Shown in pieces: positions 1 to 9,571 of a DNA stretch of 64,000 nt. The notes beneath the pieces are model-generated. The model saw only the letters and a list, made by a program, of their open reading frames with translations, had not been told where the DNA came from and did not search any database. A program made the translations under genes and the position numbers. Within the stretch, counting starts at the first letter, position 1. Every line of letters begins with the position of its first letter. Source of the DNA: Chryseolinea serpens (GTDB lineage Bacteria > Bacteroidota > Bacteroidia > Cytophagales > Cyclobacteriaceae); assembly GCF_900129725.1 (NCBI RefSeq), contig NZ_FQWQ01000001.1:248001-312000 (forward strand), read 5' to 3'.

Positions 1-613
1 GGGCGGCCACCAGGTCGAGAAAGCTGGCGTTGGCAGAACCTTTGTATTGATCGCCATATTCGGAGAGATCGAGGAATCCGAGGATGTTGAGGCGGTGATT
101 GATCGACACCAGGATCACATCGCCTTTCCGGCTGATCGATTCACCGTCATAGGAGGGCAACTCCTGCGATGATCCGGCGGTGTAACCACCGCCGTGGATC
201 CAGAACATGACGGGCCGTTTCTTGCCGTCGTTGATGGCCGGGGTCCAGACATTCAACCGGAGGCAGTCCTCGTTGGTATAGCCCCAGTCGTGATGAAAAA
301 GAAATTCGCTTTCGTCGTTCACCTGTGTGGTGGGAGTGAGCAGTGGAGAAACAGGACCATACGTCATCGAGCTTCGAATGCCTTCCCAGGGCGTGGGCTT
401 TTGCGGAGCCTGAAAGCGCTTGGCCTGGGCATAGGGAATTCCTTTATAAGCATAGATGCCGTTGTGAATATAACCGCGCACTTTTCCCGAGCGGGTTTGT
501 GCCACAGCAATGTCTTGTCCGTTCTGAATCGGGAGGGTGACGCTTTTTTGTCCGCTGGCATGCAAAGCAGCGAGGACACTCCATAGTACGATGGCGGTAA
601 TGATTCTTTTCAT
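1..613 (-). CDS. Type B carboxylesterase, N-terminal part (cut by left edge)
   Basis: The frame is open from ATG at 613 to the window edge, giving 204 residues of a longer protein. It begins with a Sec signal peptide (about residues 1-21), so the enzyme is exported. Family signatures are in order: the GIPYAQ block (58-63), the EDCLRLNVW block (115-123) and the oxyanion-hole loop IHGGGYTAGSS (139-149). The nucleophile elbow (GESAG in this family), acid and histidine would lie beyond position 1. Type B carboxylesterases (the PnbA/cholinesterase fold) hydrolyse carboxylic esters; the substrate cannot be told here. Family assignment is secure; whether the gene is intact cannot be judged. Confidence 0.93.
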   Translation of the reverse strand, partial: MKRIITAIVLWSVLAALHASGQKSVTLPIQNGQDIAVAQTRSGKVRGYIHNGIYAYKGIPYAQAKRFQAPQKPTPWEGIRSSMTYGPVSPLLTPTTQVNDESEFLFHHDWGYTNEDCLRLNVWTPAINDGKKRPVMFWIHGGGYTAGSSQELPSYDGESISRKGDVILVSINHRLNILGFLDLSEYGDQYKGSANASFLDLVAA

Positions 614-880
614 AGGGTGGATTCAATGTGTTACGTGTACACAATAATATCTAAATTCATCTTATTTATTTCGTCATGCGATGTGTTTTCCATAGGCGGC
701 AACACGCTTCCCCGGGGCATGCTGGCGGTTGGCGATGTGATGGCCATGACGCAACACGAGCCGTTGATCAAGGCATTTAAACTCCGTTCGCGGCAACATT
801 TGATAAACCCAGGGCATCGGTCGACGCTTTTCGAAGATCCATCTAAGGTTTCCGGCTGCCAATTTCTGCGCGATGGCAAA

Positions 881-1987
881 TTACATGCCCGGGGGCATGG
901 TCTTGCGATAGAACTTTTTCATGGCGCGGGGTGCCGTAAACCTGTAGCCGAAGTCAAGGCCGATGTAGCGATTAGCGGTAGAGAGTGTAATGGATTGGAG
1001 CGCCGCACGGCTCCAGTCATATTCGAAGCGCAGGCCACCATACATGCGCTGGGATTGATACCCGATGCTGGCCCTGCCTTCAGGTCGAAAGACAAATGCC
1101 TGACGCGCACTTGTTTTTTGCTGAGGGGTCTCCAGGTATTTGTAGACGTATAGATTGACCGAAGAGAAGACCACGAAAGAAACAAAGAAACTTCTGCGAA
1201 AAACGAGGTTGCCACCCACACCCGGTCCGGCTTCCACCATCACTCTCCGCAGCGTGGTGATGTTGGCAAACGCGGGGTCATAGTAAGGCTGTTGCGTGCG
1301 GGTGATGATGGCGGAGTCGCCCGACAACTGGTTGTAGAAGGCGCCGGCCTTGAGCAACAAACCAACCTGGCTCCGGACCTGTCGCTGTGCGAACGTGATC
1401 GGCGCGGCGTAGGAATACCGTTTCCAATTGGCATTGTAAATCCCCTCGAACTGAAATTCTTTGCTCATCAGGTCGGGCCGGAGACGATATGAACCGTCGA
1501 GGCTTCGGTTGATGGACCCAATGTCGGTGAATCCTTTGATGCGGATGTATTTGAATTGGAAGGAATAAGCGCTGCCCAGGAATTTTATGGTAGCAGTGCG
1601 GTAAGCGCTGGGTGTGTAAGCATCATTTTTTTGAAGCCCCGATTTGAGCAGGAAGGCAAAGCCTGCGGCCACGAAGCGATAGCCTGCCGAAAATCCCAGG
1701 ATGTCGCCCATGCTCGTGCGAAAGTTCGACGCCGCCGGGACCTCCGACGTGCGCGGGCTTAGGTTGAGCCTAACGCCGGGAGAAAGCACATGCACGCCCA
1801 CCGACAATGCGTTGGGATAGGTTTTTATATAGGCTGTATCCAGCAGCGGGCGCCTGATGCGCAGATGGGGAAAGAACTTCCGGTAGAATTTGTCGGGATG
1901 CAGCAACACATTTTCCTGTGCGGCAGCAGCCGTCGGGACCGCGAGAAGTAGGGAGAGCAATACCCAGGGGGCGCTGCAGGATTTCAT
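881..1987 (-). CDS. Outer-membrane beta-barrel protein, DUF4421-like
   Basis: A 368-residue protein with a clear signal peptide (residues 1-23, ending TAAAAQ). The rest alternates hydrophobic and polar residues in short aromatic-rich strands and ends in an aromatic strand (YIGLDFGYRF), followed by a basic tail. The motif around YIKTYPNALSV and the WKRYSYAAPITFAQRQVRS stretch resemble the Bacteroidota family DUF4421. The role is unknown; an outer-membrane location is inferred from composition. It lies downstream of nothing on the same strand within 260 bases and probably forms its own transcript. The 614-880 gap on its 3' side shows no gene. Confidence 0.6.
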   Translation of the reverse strand: MKSCSAPWVLLSLLLAVPTAAAAQENVLLHPDKFYRKFFPHLRIRRPLLDTAYIKTYPNALSVGVHVLSPGVRLNLSPRTSEVPAASNFRTSMGDILGFSAGYRFVAAGFAFLLKSGLQKNDAYTPSAYRTATIKFLGSAYSFQFKYIRIKGFTDIGSINRSLDGSYRLRPDLMSKEFQFEGIYNANWKRYSYAAPITFAQRQVRSQVGLLLKAGAFYNQLSGDSAIITRTQQPYYDPAFANITTLRRVMVEAGPGVGGNLVFRRSFFVSFVVFSSVNLYVYKYLETPQQKTSARQAFVFRPEGRASIGYQSQRMYGGLRFEYDWSRAALQSITLSTANRYIGLDFGYRFTAPRAMKKFYRKTMPPGM

Positions 1988-2266
1988 AGGCGATGCGTGT
2001 GCGAAACGATGGAGATAAAGAGGATAAAGAGATAACAGGAAAGCAGCGTCTTTGTTGGACGGACGGAGAGAAAGTTGGACCGGCGGTCAAGCCATCAAAA
2101 CGTGTTTTGCCGCCCGGCGGCGTCTGTCGAAATTTTTCAACGATCCGTCTAATGTTCAATCCTGACCTGTTCAGGGTAATTTTATCCTGTTGATATTGCG
2201 TCGGAAAGCTTCTTCAACTTAAGCCACCGGGTTGAAACTGTTATCAAAAGCATGGGGAGTTTGCTG

Positions 2267-2602
2267 ATGGAAAAGAACAATGAGTTGATTGAAACCGAAC
2301 ATCCGCGCAAAAGCAAAGGTGTAAAAATTGAAAGGGAGGCCTATGCTGCTGCCGCAGATCTGATACTGCGTCAAATCAAACACGACGAAGACGCGACGCT
2401 CGCCACCCTCATTGCCGAAGCGGAAAAAACGATGAAGGCCTATCCCAACGTGGCGTGGCTAGTGTTTCATGTGAAGCTCGACCTGGAAGCCAAAGGATTT
2501 ATCCGGTTGATGCCTTCGCGGCTAAAACGAAATACATTTGTGTTACGGTTAACGCCTAAAGCCAACCGTCAGAAGGGAAAACCTATTGACTTCTATCAAT
2601 AA
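2267..2602 (+). CDS. Small hypothetical protein, winged-helix-like
   Basis: 111 residues from ATG at 2267. I prefer this start over the ATG at 2252 because GGGGAG at 2253-2258 sits at ribosome-binding distance before 2267. The protein is soluble and basic (KRNTFVLRLTPKANRQKGKP near the end). The segment AWLVFHVKLDLEAKGFIRL resembles the recognition helix and wing of small proteins annotated DUF6958, which look like winged-helix folds; this is from memory and unproven. No neighbour suggests a function. Confidence 0.6.
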   Translation: MEKNNELIETEHPRKSKGVKIEREAYAAAADLILRQIKHDEDATLATLIAEAEKTMKAYPNVAWLVFHVKLDLEAKGFIRLMPSRLKRNTFVLRLTPKANRQKGKPIDFYQ

Positions 2603-2711
2603 TATTTTCGCCGGTCATTTTCGGGATTTCCCCCGGGAATACCAGCTCATTCGTTTCAAGCCGGGCAAGCGTTTATTCTGGCGCCTTCACCTTCCTAAAA
2701 TGTAAATCGGT

Positions 2712-2742
2712 TTTGCGGTTTACCGTGCCCTTGCTATCTTCC
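2712..2742 (+). promoter_or_regulatory. Candidate promoter of the alcohol dehydrogenase gene
   Basis: TTTG at 2712-2715 and TATCTTCC at 2735-2742, separated by 19 bases, fit the Bacteroidota sigma consensus TTTG-N19-TAnnTTTG with two mismatches in the -7 box. The ATG at 2761 follows 18 bases later. Found by eye, not tested. Confidence 0.4.
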
Positions 2743-2760
2743 TAAAACAGCATCGACCAC

Positions 2761-3786
2761 ATGAAAGCGTGGCTCCTTTCCAAGATCACAAACCTCGACG
2801 GGAGAACAGCACCCCTCAATCGGAGCGACGTGCCCATGCCTCATCCCGCGGAGCAAGAAGTGCTCATCAAAGTTTTATGCTGCGGGGTTTGTCATACCGA
2901 GCTCGATGAAATAGAGGGCCGCACCCCGCCGCCGGAATATCCAGTCATACCCGGGCACCAGGTGATTGGTGTGGTGCACGACGTTGGAACGAACGCCAGC
3001 CGCTTTTGCAAAGGCGACCGGGTGGGTGTGGCCTGGATCTATTCGTCGTGCGGGAAGTGCGAGTACTGCCTGGCAGGAACGGAAAACCTCTGCCCCGATT
3101 TCAGGGCCACCGGAAGAGATCATCATGGCGGCTATGCAGAATACTTGACGGTCAACGAAAAATTTGCCTATCCCATCCCCACCGTTTTCTCCGATGCCGA
3201 AGCCGCTCCACTGCTCTGTGCAGGGGCCATCGGCTATCGTTCGCTAAAACTTGCCGGACTGTCGGATGGCGACACCCTTGGACTCACCGGGTTTGGCGCG
3301 TCGGGTCACCTGGTGTTAAAGCTGGCGCGCCACTTATATCCGCAGAGTGCTATCGATGTTTATGCCCGGAGCACCGAAGAGCAGGAATTCGCCCGGGGAC
3401 TTGGTGCCCGCTGGGCCGGTGCTTCGACGGACACATCACCATCCCAGGCCAACGCGATCATCGACACGACTCCGGTTTGGTCGACGATCGCGCAAGCGTT
3501 GCTGCAGCTGAAGCCTGGGGGGAGGTTGGTGATCAATGCCATTCGAAAGGAGTCTGCCGATCAAAATGCATTGCTCACGCTTCGTTATCAGGATCATTTG
3601 TGGATGGAGAAGGAGATAAAATCAGTGGCCAACATTACGCGTGCTGATGTGGAGGAATTTTTGTCGATAGCGGCTGCTATCCCGATAAAGCCGGAAGTGG
3701 ACGTGTATCCGTTTGAGAAGGCCAATGAGGCGTTAATCGATTTGAAGCACAAGCACGTTCGCGGGGCGAAGGTGTTGGTGTTGTAG
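2761..3786 (+). CDS. Zinc-dependent alcohol dehydrogenase (MDR family)
   Basis: 341 residues, a normal length for medium-chain dehydrogenases. Catalytic zinc ligands are visible as Cys44 in GVCHTE and His66 in PGHQ; the third ligand is likely the Cys in LLCAGAIGYRSL. The structural zinc lobe is complete (Cys97, Cys100, Cys103, Cys111). A Rossmann GxGxxG-type turn (GLTGFGASGH) follows. It should oxidise or reduce a primary alcohol/aldehyde with NAD(P) in the cytoplasm. It is closest in pattern to the AdhA/AdhP subgroup, but the substrate is unknown. It has its own candidate promoter and no operon partner. Confidence 0.9.
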   Translation: MKAWLLSKITNLDGRTAPLNRSDVPMPHPAEQEVLIKVLCCGVCHTELDEIEGRTPPPEYPVIPGHQVIGVVHDVGTNASRFCKGDRVGVAWIYSSCGKCEYCLAGTENLCPDFRATGRDHHGGYAEYLTVNEKFAYPIPTVFSDAEAAPLLCAGAIGYRSLKLAGLSDGDTLGLTGFGASGHLVLKLARHLYPQSAIDVYARSTEEQEFARGLGARWAGASTDTSPSQANAIIDTTPVWSTIAQALLQLKPGGRLVINAIRKESADQNALLTLRYQDHLWMEKEIKSVANITRADVEEFLSIAAAIPIKPEVDVYPFEKANEALIDLKHKHVRGAKVLVL

Positions 3787-3804
3787 ATGGTGTATTGAAA
3801 CGTT

Positions 3805-3843
3805 TCACCGCCCGCCCTTCGCTGAAGCTTCGGCGTGCAGGCA
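3805..3843. repeat. Dispersed short palindromic repeat, copy 1
   Basis: The stretch centred on GCTGAAGCTTCGGCG, preceded by CCGCCCGCC and followed by a GCAGGCAA block, recurs at 15764-15802 with the same order of blocks (CCGCCTCGCC, GCTAAAGCTTCGGCG, GCAGGCAA). It lies between convergent genes and could act as a transcript end. Copy number in the genome is unknown. Confidence 0.6.
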
Positions 3844-3894
3844 ATGGCGACGTAGAGGAAATACAAGTCCGTTCGCCAACTACGACTGAGCCGG

Positions 3895-5526
3895 TTATTT
3901 GTATTGGTAGAGTTTCAGTTTTTGAATTCCAAAATTGCCGGTTTCGATCCGGAGGTGTCTTCCCTGGTGACTTTGGTCGCCGTTCAGGATCCGCGCCGGT
4001 GTCCATTGGTCGTGGTCGAAGTTTCCTTCTTCTATGGTTAGGATTCCGGTCTCGCCTTGGTCGGGGTGGGTGGATGAAAACGTGATGACGACGCCCGTTC
4101 CGGCGACTATGAATTCACCGGGAGCCGTTTCGATGACCAGGCAAGCAGTTTGAGGCCACACGTCCTCTTTTGCTTTGGGTGACCATCCCAGGGTGTAATC
4201 ATGTTTGATGGTGAAGGTGTACGCGCCAAACACGATCGTGTCGGCAGGGGAACTCTTGTCCAGCAGAGCACCGTCCATCGTGTTCGCGCTGGCTTGGGCA
4301 CCGATGAGTGATGTAAGCTGCGACAAGACGCGATAGCTTTTCCCCAGCGGCTCGTCCTGTGGTGTGGCGGTTGATTCGATCGAGAAAGGGGAGAAGCCAA
4401 GGGCGTGATAGTGACCGATGGCATAAAATGCTTTGGCAGCCACAGAGGGTTCGAAGCGTATTTCGGGAATAAACAACGGATTGCCTTCCCGCGTATAGCG
4501 ATCGTTCCAAAGTTTAAAGTCGGGATTGTAAAAATCGGGCGAAAGAAAGTCGACGGCAGGGGCGCCGGCTTTCCAGATGTCGATGATGTGTGGCAGCGGA
4601 CCACCGCTGGGATAGTCGCCGGGGATGGCGTTCGGCCTGTTCAACGCGGCATTGACAAACATCGGCAGTGGATAAATTTTCTTACCGGCTTTGGTGACCT
4701 GGTTGGTGAAGACGGCGAAATGCCAGGCGATAAAGATCTCATCGGTGGCCAATCCCTTACCGAAGAGCTGCTCCCACGTCCCCTGCGTTTTAAACCCTTC
4801 TTTCCCCCAGGCATCCAACACATTTTTTGACAGCGTGCTCTTGTGTTGTTTCAAATACTGAACGAGTGACTGCGGCACTTCCTGTTGAAAAGCTTTTGTG
4901 GCATCGGGATGGTAATCCCGCGCACTGGGCAACATGCCGATCTCGTTCTCCACCTGGATCATGATCACGGTTTGATACAACTCATCCTTCTCTTTGACAT
5001 GTTTGAGCAATGCGCTAAACGCATTGATGTCCGCTTGAAGATTGTTGTTGCTGAACGGCGTAAGAATTTCCTGGGGTCTGCCATTCTTGTCGTGGGCGCG
5101 CGGAAAATTTTTATAATCTTTTTTGACCCATGCGGGCACATAGCAGGACATGCTGTTTTTCCAGCTGCCAAACCAAAGCAGAATAAGCTTCAAATCATGT
5201 TCCCGAGCGTTGTCGATAAGGCTGTCGAGTAAGGTGAAGTTGTAGCGGCCTTTCTCTGGTTCGATCAGCTCCCAATATACCGGGGTTAGCACGGTGTTGC
5301 AGTGCATGTCCTGCAATTTCTTCCACACGGGCCGCATATACCCCAAATCCGAAGCACTCGAATTTCCCAACTCGCCACCCAACACGAGGAAGGGTTTGTC
5401 TTCGACGATCAGTTGTGTGGTCTGGCCTTGTTTTCGGAGCGCTGGGATAGAGTTGAACTTCTTTTGGGCTACGGCCGGGCTGATGGTTGTAATAAGCGTG
5501 AGGAGGATAAAATGTCGAAGTTTCAT
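3895..5526 (-). CDS. Glycoside hydrolase family 35 beta-galactosidase-like, with DUF5597-type C-terminus
   Basis: 543 residues from ATG at 5526, chosen because it starts the signal peptide (1-21); the frame is open further upstream into a repeat but that part is not protein-like. The TIM barrel (about 40-380) carries the GH35 features: TPVYWELIEPEKG, the acid/base Glu195 in QVENEIG and the likely nucleophile Glu355 in IPEIRFEPS. The C-terminal beta domain fits the DUF5597 tail seen in this subgroup. It should act in the periplasm or at the surface on beta-galactosides of plant or microbial glycans. No susCD pair is adjacent. Confidence 0.88.
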   Translation of the reverse strand: MKLRHFILLTLITTISPAVAQKKFNSIPALRKQGQTTQLIVEDKPFLVLGGELGNSSASDLGYMRPVWKKLQDMHCNTVLTPVYWELIEPEKGRYNFTLLDSLIDNAREHDLKLILLWFGSWKNSMSCYVPAWVKKDYKNFPRAHDKNGRPQEILTPFSNNNLQADINAFSALLKHVKEKDELYQTVIMIQVENEIGMLPSARDYHPDATKAFQQEVPQSLVQYLKQHKSTLSKNVLDAWGKEGFKTQGTWEQLFGKGLATDEIFIAWHFAVFTNQVTKAGKKIYPLPMFVNAALNRPNAIPGDYPSGGPLPHIIDIWKAGAPAVDFLSPDFYNPDFKLWNDRYTREGNPLFIPEIRFEPSVAAKAFYAIGHYHALGFSPFSIESTATPQDEPLGKSYRVLSQLTSLIGAQASANTMDGALLDKSSPADTIVFGAYTFTIKHDYTLGWSPKAKEDVWPQTACLVIETAPGEFIVAGTGVVITFSSTHPDQGETGILTIEEGNFDHDQWTPARILNGDQSHQGRHLRIETGNFGIQKLKLYQYK

Positions 5527-5553
5527 AGTTATGATTTTTTGGGCAGGCGGTAC

Positions 5554-6074
5554 GTCATGTCGCAGGCACAAGCTAATTAAAAACCTACGCCAGTAGTCCA
5601 AGACATCCCGAATTTCGAAAGCACTGAAACCGGATAACCTGCGCACGAACTAAAACGGACCCCGGCAAACACTGAATGCCTCGAGCCCATTCAAATGCAT
5701 CACCACACAGATTCAACGAGCCATCCGCGGGGTTCCTTGATTAAGTGCGAAGATCGAGGAAAGTTGTGCCTGCGGAACGACGTGCTTTTGCAAACGTGCG
5801 GAAGTACTTCGTCATGTCGCAGGCACAAGTTTTTTAGAAACCTACGCCAGTAATTCAAGACATCCCGAATTTCGAGAGCACTGAACCCGGATACACTTCA
5901 CGCCCGATAAAACGAACCTCGGCAAACACCGAATGTGTCACGCCCACTTCAAATGCGGCACAGATACAATGCGCTATCCACGGGGTTCCTTGAAACACGC
6001 GCGAAGATCGAGGAAATGCGTGCCTGCGGAACGACGTGCTTTTGTCGAAGGGCCGGCAGTACGCCTCGGTCATG
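5554..6074. repeat. Tandem duplication of a ~257 bp noncoding unit (two units)
   Basis: Unit 1 (5554-5810) and unit 2 (5811-6068) are imperfect direct copies: both begin GTCATGTCGCAGGCACAAG, share CCTACGCCAGTA, CATCCCGAATTTCGA, GGGGTTCCTTGA and GCGAAGATCGAGGAAA blocks in the same order, and end near a GTAC that precedes the next GTCATG (5554, 5811, 6069). Across the unit junction, TTGTGCCTGCG (5764 on) pairs with CGCAGGCACAA (5818-5828), so RNA from here could fold into a long hairpin. Small internal length changes shift any reading frame, so I judge it noncoding. It fills most of the gap 5527-6136. Confidence 0.85.
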
Positions 6075-6136
6075 GTTACAAAAGCCTAATGTAATAAATG
6101 TTGTCCTAACCCAAGAACTCGACTGCCCCATAACCG

Positions 6137-6565
6137 CTATCGGCTCCGCTCCATCCTCAAAGCCAACGGTGAATCCTGTATGTGAAAATAATAATATCCG
6201 TTTGTATTTTTTACATTAATGATCATCAGGTCATCATCGAGCGACCCCACAAAAACCATCCGTTCTTTAGCTTTGATGTGCCACATCTTGTTGTTCATGG
6301 ATTCGAGCTCTTTAAACTCCGTCGGCGCACTCACCGGCAGCCGCATCATGAACAAACCATTGGGTTGGAAAATAAACTGCGACCCGATGAGCCCGCGTTT
6401 TGTTTTTTCGACGGTCGCCATTTCTTCCGGCGTTTGCTCGATCGGTTCCGTGAAGGCCACCTCCCGGCAGGTCCAGGTGCCAATGATTTGTTCGCGGTTA
6501 AACGTCTGCCCGCTCACCAGCGAACGGCAAACAAAGCAAAGCAGCAGGATCAAAATTCTTTTCAT
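6137..6565 (-). CDS. Secreted lipocalin-like hypothetical protein
   Basis: 142 residues from ATG at 6565, which opens a signal peptide (MKRILILLLCFVCRSLVSGQ). The first mature segment EQIIGTWTCREV resembles the opening strand of lipocalin-like (calycin) domains (I-G-x-W). The remaining body alternates strands (IFQPNGLFMMRLP, ERMVFVGSLDDDLMIINV). I do not recognise a named family. It is flanked by the tandem noncoding repeat on its 3' side. Confidence 0.6.
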   Translation of the reverse strand: MKRILILLLCFVCRSLVSGQTFNREQIIGTWTCREVAFTEPIEQTPEEMATVEKTKRGLIGSQFIFQPNGLFMMRLPVSAPTEFKELESMNNKMWHIKAKERMVFVGSLDDDLMIINVKNTNGYYYFHIQDSPLALRMERSR

Positions 6566-6840
6566 GGCGACAGAGGGACTTTCACACGCATAGGTGCGGA
6601 TAACGAATGGATTTGTCAAAAATTATTCGATGAACCGCCGTGGCCGGAAGGGGATGCCGGCTTGCGTCGGAAACTACCTTGTTCACATTTTCCGAATCTT
6701 TGGTGACCAGACGGCGGCCGCAACCCGTCCACCCCAAACCAACTGGTGGAGAAGTGCTGGATCTGTTTCTTTTGCTTGTTCCACAGGAGGAGGGACGGCA
6801 CGCTGAAAAAAGGTGAATAGCTTCGAAAACCCTACACGCC

Positions 6841-6872
6841 TTTCTGGACCAATAACAGATTTAGTATGTTTG
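6841..6872 (+). promoter_or_regulatory. -7 box of the T9SS cargo gene
   Basis: TATGTTTG at 6865-6872 is a perfect match to the Bacteroidota -7 consensus TAnnTTTG; 20 bases upstream is TTTC (6841-6844), a one-mismatch -33 element. This places the transcript start before the ATG at 6929 and argues against the ATG at 6866, which lies inside the box. The rest of 6566-6840 shows no gene or repeat. Confidence 0.4.
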
Positions 6873-6928
6873 CAGGCTGGCCTGTTGGTGTTGGGTGTTC
6901 AGTTGTTTTTTCTAAATCCACGTATTCG

Positions 6929-9484
6929 ATGTCAACGTTTGGTCGCTGTTTTCTAACCCTTGTTAGCGCATTGTTTTCCCTGGCGGCTGCCGCGCAGTGC
7001 AACGATTGGGAGCAACTGATCTATTATAAACACGTAACCATCGATGATGTGGCGCGCGACCGGTTCGACAACCTCTACGTGGCCGGAAGCTATCACATCG
7101 ACGACTTCGTCCTTGGTCCCTACACGTTCCCTATTCCTACCAATGGTCACGGGGCCTTTATCGCCAAGTACGACAAAAACTTTTCGCTGGTGTGGGCAAC
7201 AAACCCGGTTACGGCCGATGCCGCCTTCGCTTCCGAAATTGAAGTAGACGCCAACGACAACGTTGTGGTGGCCGGGATCTTCTACACCTCCATTACCTTC
7301 GACTGCATTGCACTGACCAGCACGGGCCGCTCGGATATCTTTGTCGTGAACTACACCCCCGACGGCCTCCCCCTGTGGGCGACAAGTTCCACCGGAGCGG
7401 ACGACGAAAACCCGGCAGGCCTCACCATATCCGACAATGGGAACATCATTTTGGCAGCAATCTTTGTTGAGAAGAGCAGTGCTACCGCGGGACTGCCGGA
7501 CCACCACATCACCATGGGCGGCGTGCCGATCATCACCGGGGCAGTCAACCAGGTCGACGCTGGATACGATTCTTTTGTGGCAGCCATCCGCCCAAACGGG
7601 ACCGTGGCCTGGACCAAAGGCGTCGGCGGTGAAGGCAACTCATACGATTATATCCAGGACATCAAAACCGACTCGCACGACAACGTGATCTTTACCGGCT
7701 ACTTCGCCTCGCCGGAGATCTCGTTCGACGGTCATATCGTTCATAGCTTTACAGTTTCTGAAAACTTCTTTTTGGTGAAGCTCACACCCGACGGCCATAC
7801 CCTGTGGGCAAGAGAGAGCGAAGGAGGCGTGGACCAGGGTGGATATGGTGTGGCGGTCGACAGCCAGGACAACATCTTTGTGGCCGGCCGGTTTTACGGC
7901 CCGGGTACAAAGTTCGGAACGATCGACATTGTCAACAACGGCGAAGCAGATGCCTTTGTGACAAAAGTAGACCCCGATGGAATTCCCCTGAGTGCCCGCT
8001 CCATTGGAGATACGGGGTTCGACTCCGGAACGTAAGTGGAAGTGGATAGCCAGGATCGCGTTTTGGTGTCGGCCTACTACTACAGCTACCTCCTGGACAT
8101 CGGTCCCTACAGCTCGACAAAACCCGAATTTCAAGCCGATTCTTTTGTCGCCACCCTTTCCAACGACCTGGCTACTGTGGAATGCGCGCGGTTCGTTACG
8201 GGCCCGGGAGAAGACATTGTTTGGAACATGGAACTGGACTTCGGCGACAACGCCTGGCTGATGGTCGACAACGTACTTAACACCGGCGCCTCCGTCTTTG
8301 GATCAAAGATCGTCGACGATCCCGATGTCTGGTCGGTTGTCGCGTCCGTCGGCAACAATCCTTCGCCTTACGTTAACGATCCGCAGCCGCCGCCGGCCAC
8401 GGATATCTCGCTGGGGTCTGATGTCACCATATGCCATGGCGAAAAGGTGAAGTTGTCTCCCGGCCAGCGCTGCAATGCGCAATACCTGTGGAGCACGGGC
8501 AGCACCAACAGCACAATCGAAGTAACGCAAGCCGGAACGTACTGGGTAGACGTGACCTGGCAAGGCAACACCGTCCACGATGAAGTCGAGGTCTTCAATC
8601 CGGCGCCGATCGTGTTCACGCTGGGCAACGATCAGCTGATCTGCCCCGGCAATTCCGTTGCGTGGAATCTTCCCGTTTTTGATGGCGCCACCTATCTATG
8701 GAGCGACGGCAGCACCTCCACCACAAAGACCGTGAGCACGACGGGCACCTATTCGGTCAAAGTTTCCAACATCTGCCAAACGGTGAGCGATACCGCGAAG
8801 GTAACGGTGAAACTTCCCCCCGTCGTCGATCTTGGAAACGACCTGCAGCTCTGCGTCGGAAAAGAAGCCAGCCTGAACTATGCGGCCGGACCCGGAGAGA
8901 CCATTCAATGGTCGGATGGAAGCACAGCAACAGCACTAGCGATCACATCACCCGGCACGTATAAGATCACCGTCTCGAACGGATGCACGATCGTTACGGA
9001 TGAGGTAGGGGTGACCCTAAGCCCTCTGCCGGTCGTAGACCTGGGCGAGGATCAAAAGTTGTGTGATGGAAAAGAAGTGCGCCTCTCGTATGCCGCAAAG
9101 ACCGGCGAAACCGTGCAATGGTCGGATGGCAGCACATCATCAACCCTCACCATCGAACAAGCCGGAACCTACGGCATCACCGTCACCAACCACTGTGGCG
9201 CGGCACAAGACGAAGTGCTGGTCACGATAAAAGATGCCGGAGAATTCCTGATCCCCAACGTGATCACGCCAAACGGCGACAACAAGAACGACTATTTTCA
9301 ATTGCCTGATCATGTTCAGGACGGTTCACTAACGGTCTACAACCGTTGGGGTGAACGCATTTTTACCACCTCCAGCTACGAAAACAACTGGCCCCAGGCA
9401 AGCCTCAGCACAGGCGTATATTTTTATACCCTGCGCAGCAAGTGTATTCCCGATCAGAAAGGGATGATTCAGTTGATCCATTAA
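6929..9484 (+). pseudogene. T9SS-exported beta-propeller/Ig-like protein with CHU_C sorting domain, split by in-frame TAA
   Basis: Two open stretches in the same frame, 6929-8035 (368 aa) and 8036-9484 (482 aa), are separated only by TAA at 8033-8035. Before it lie a signal peptide (1-22) and SBBP-like repeats (phrases such as VDANDNVVVAGIF and VDSQDNIFVAGRF). After it the same repeat resumes at once (VEVDSQDRVLVSAYY), followed by three Ig-like repeats with the phrase WSDGS and a C-terminal gliding-motility-associated CHU_C domain (NVITPNGDNKNDYF, YNRWGERIF, GVYFY). CHU_C domains direct export by the type IX system. The second half has no signal peptide or own ribosome site, so I call one gene of about 850 codons broken by one nonsense codon, or a sequencing error. 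Confidence 0.85.
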
Positions 9485-9507
9485 GAACACGGAGCAATTC
9501 TAAAAAA

Positions 9508-9541
9508 CAACATCCACCTGCAACGCGCAAGGTGGATGTTG
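9508..9541. terminator. Hairpin between convergent genes
   Basis: CAACATCCACC (9508-9518) pairs perfectly with GGTGGATGTTG (9531-9541) around a 12-base loop. It lies between the ends of the T9SS gene and the first lipoprotein gene; a close copy (11144-11180) follows the second lipoprotein gene, so it probably belongs to the duplicated lipoprotein unit. Confidence 0.75.
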
Positions 9542-9571
9542 GTGTAAAGTGCCAGACGCTATCAGAACTGT

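Noticed and set aside
5554-6068. Integron attC array for the tandem repeat
   Set aside because: No RYYYAAC/GTTRRRY core sites, no cassettes between units and no integrase nearby.
8036-9484. Separate gene starting at GTG 8036
   Set aside because: No ribosome-binding site or signal peptide; it continues the repeat pattern of the frame before the TAA, so it is the second half of a broken gene.
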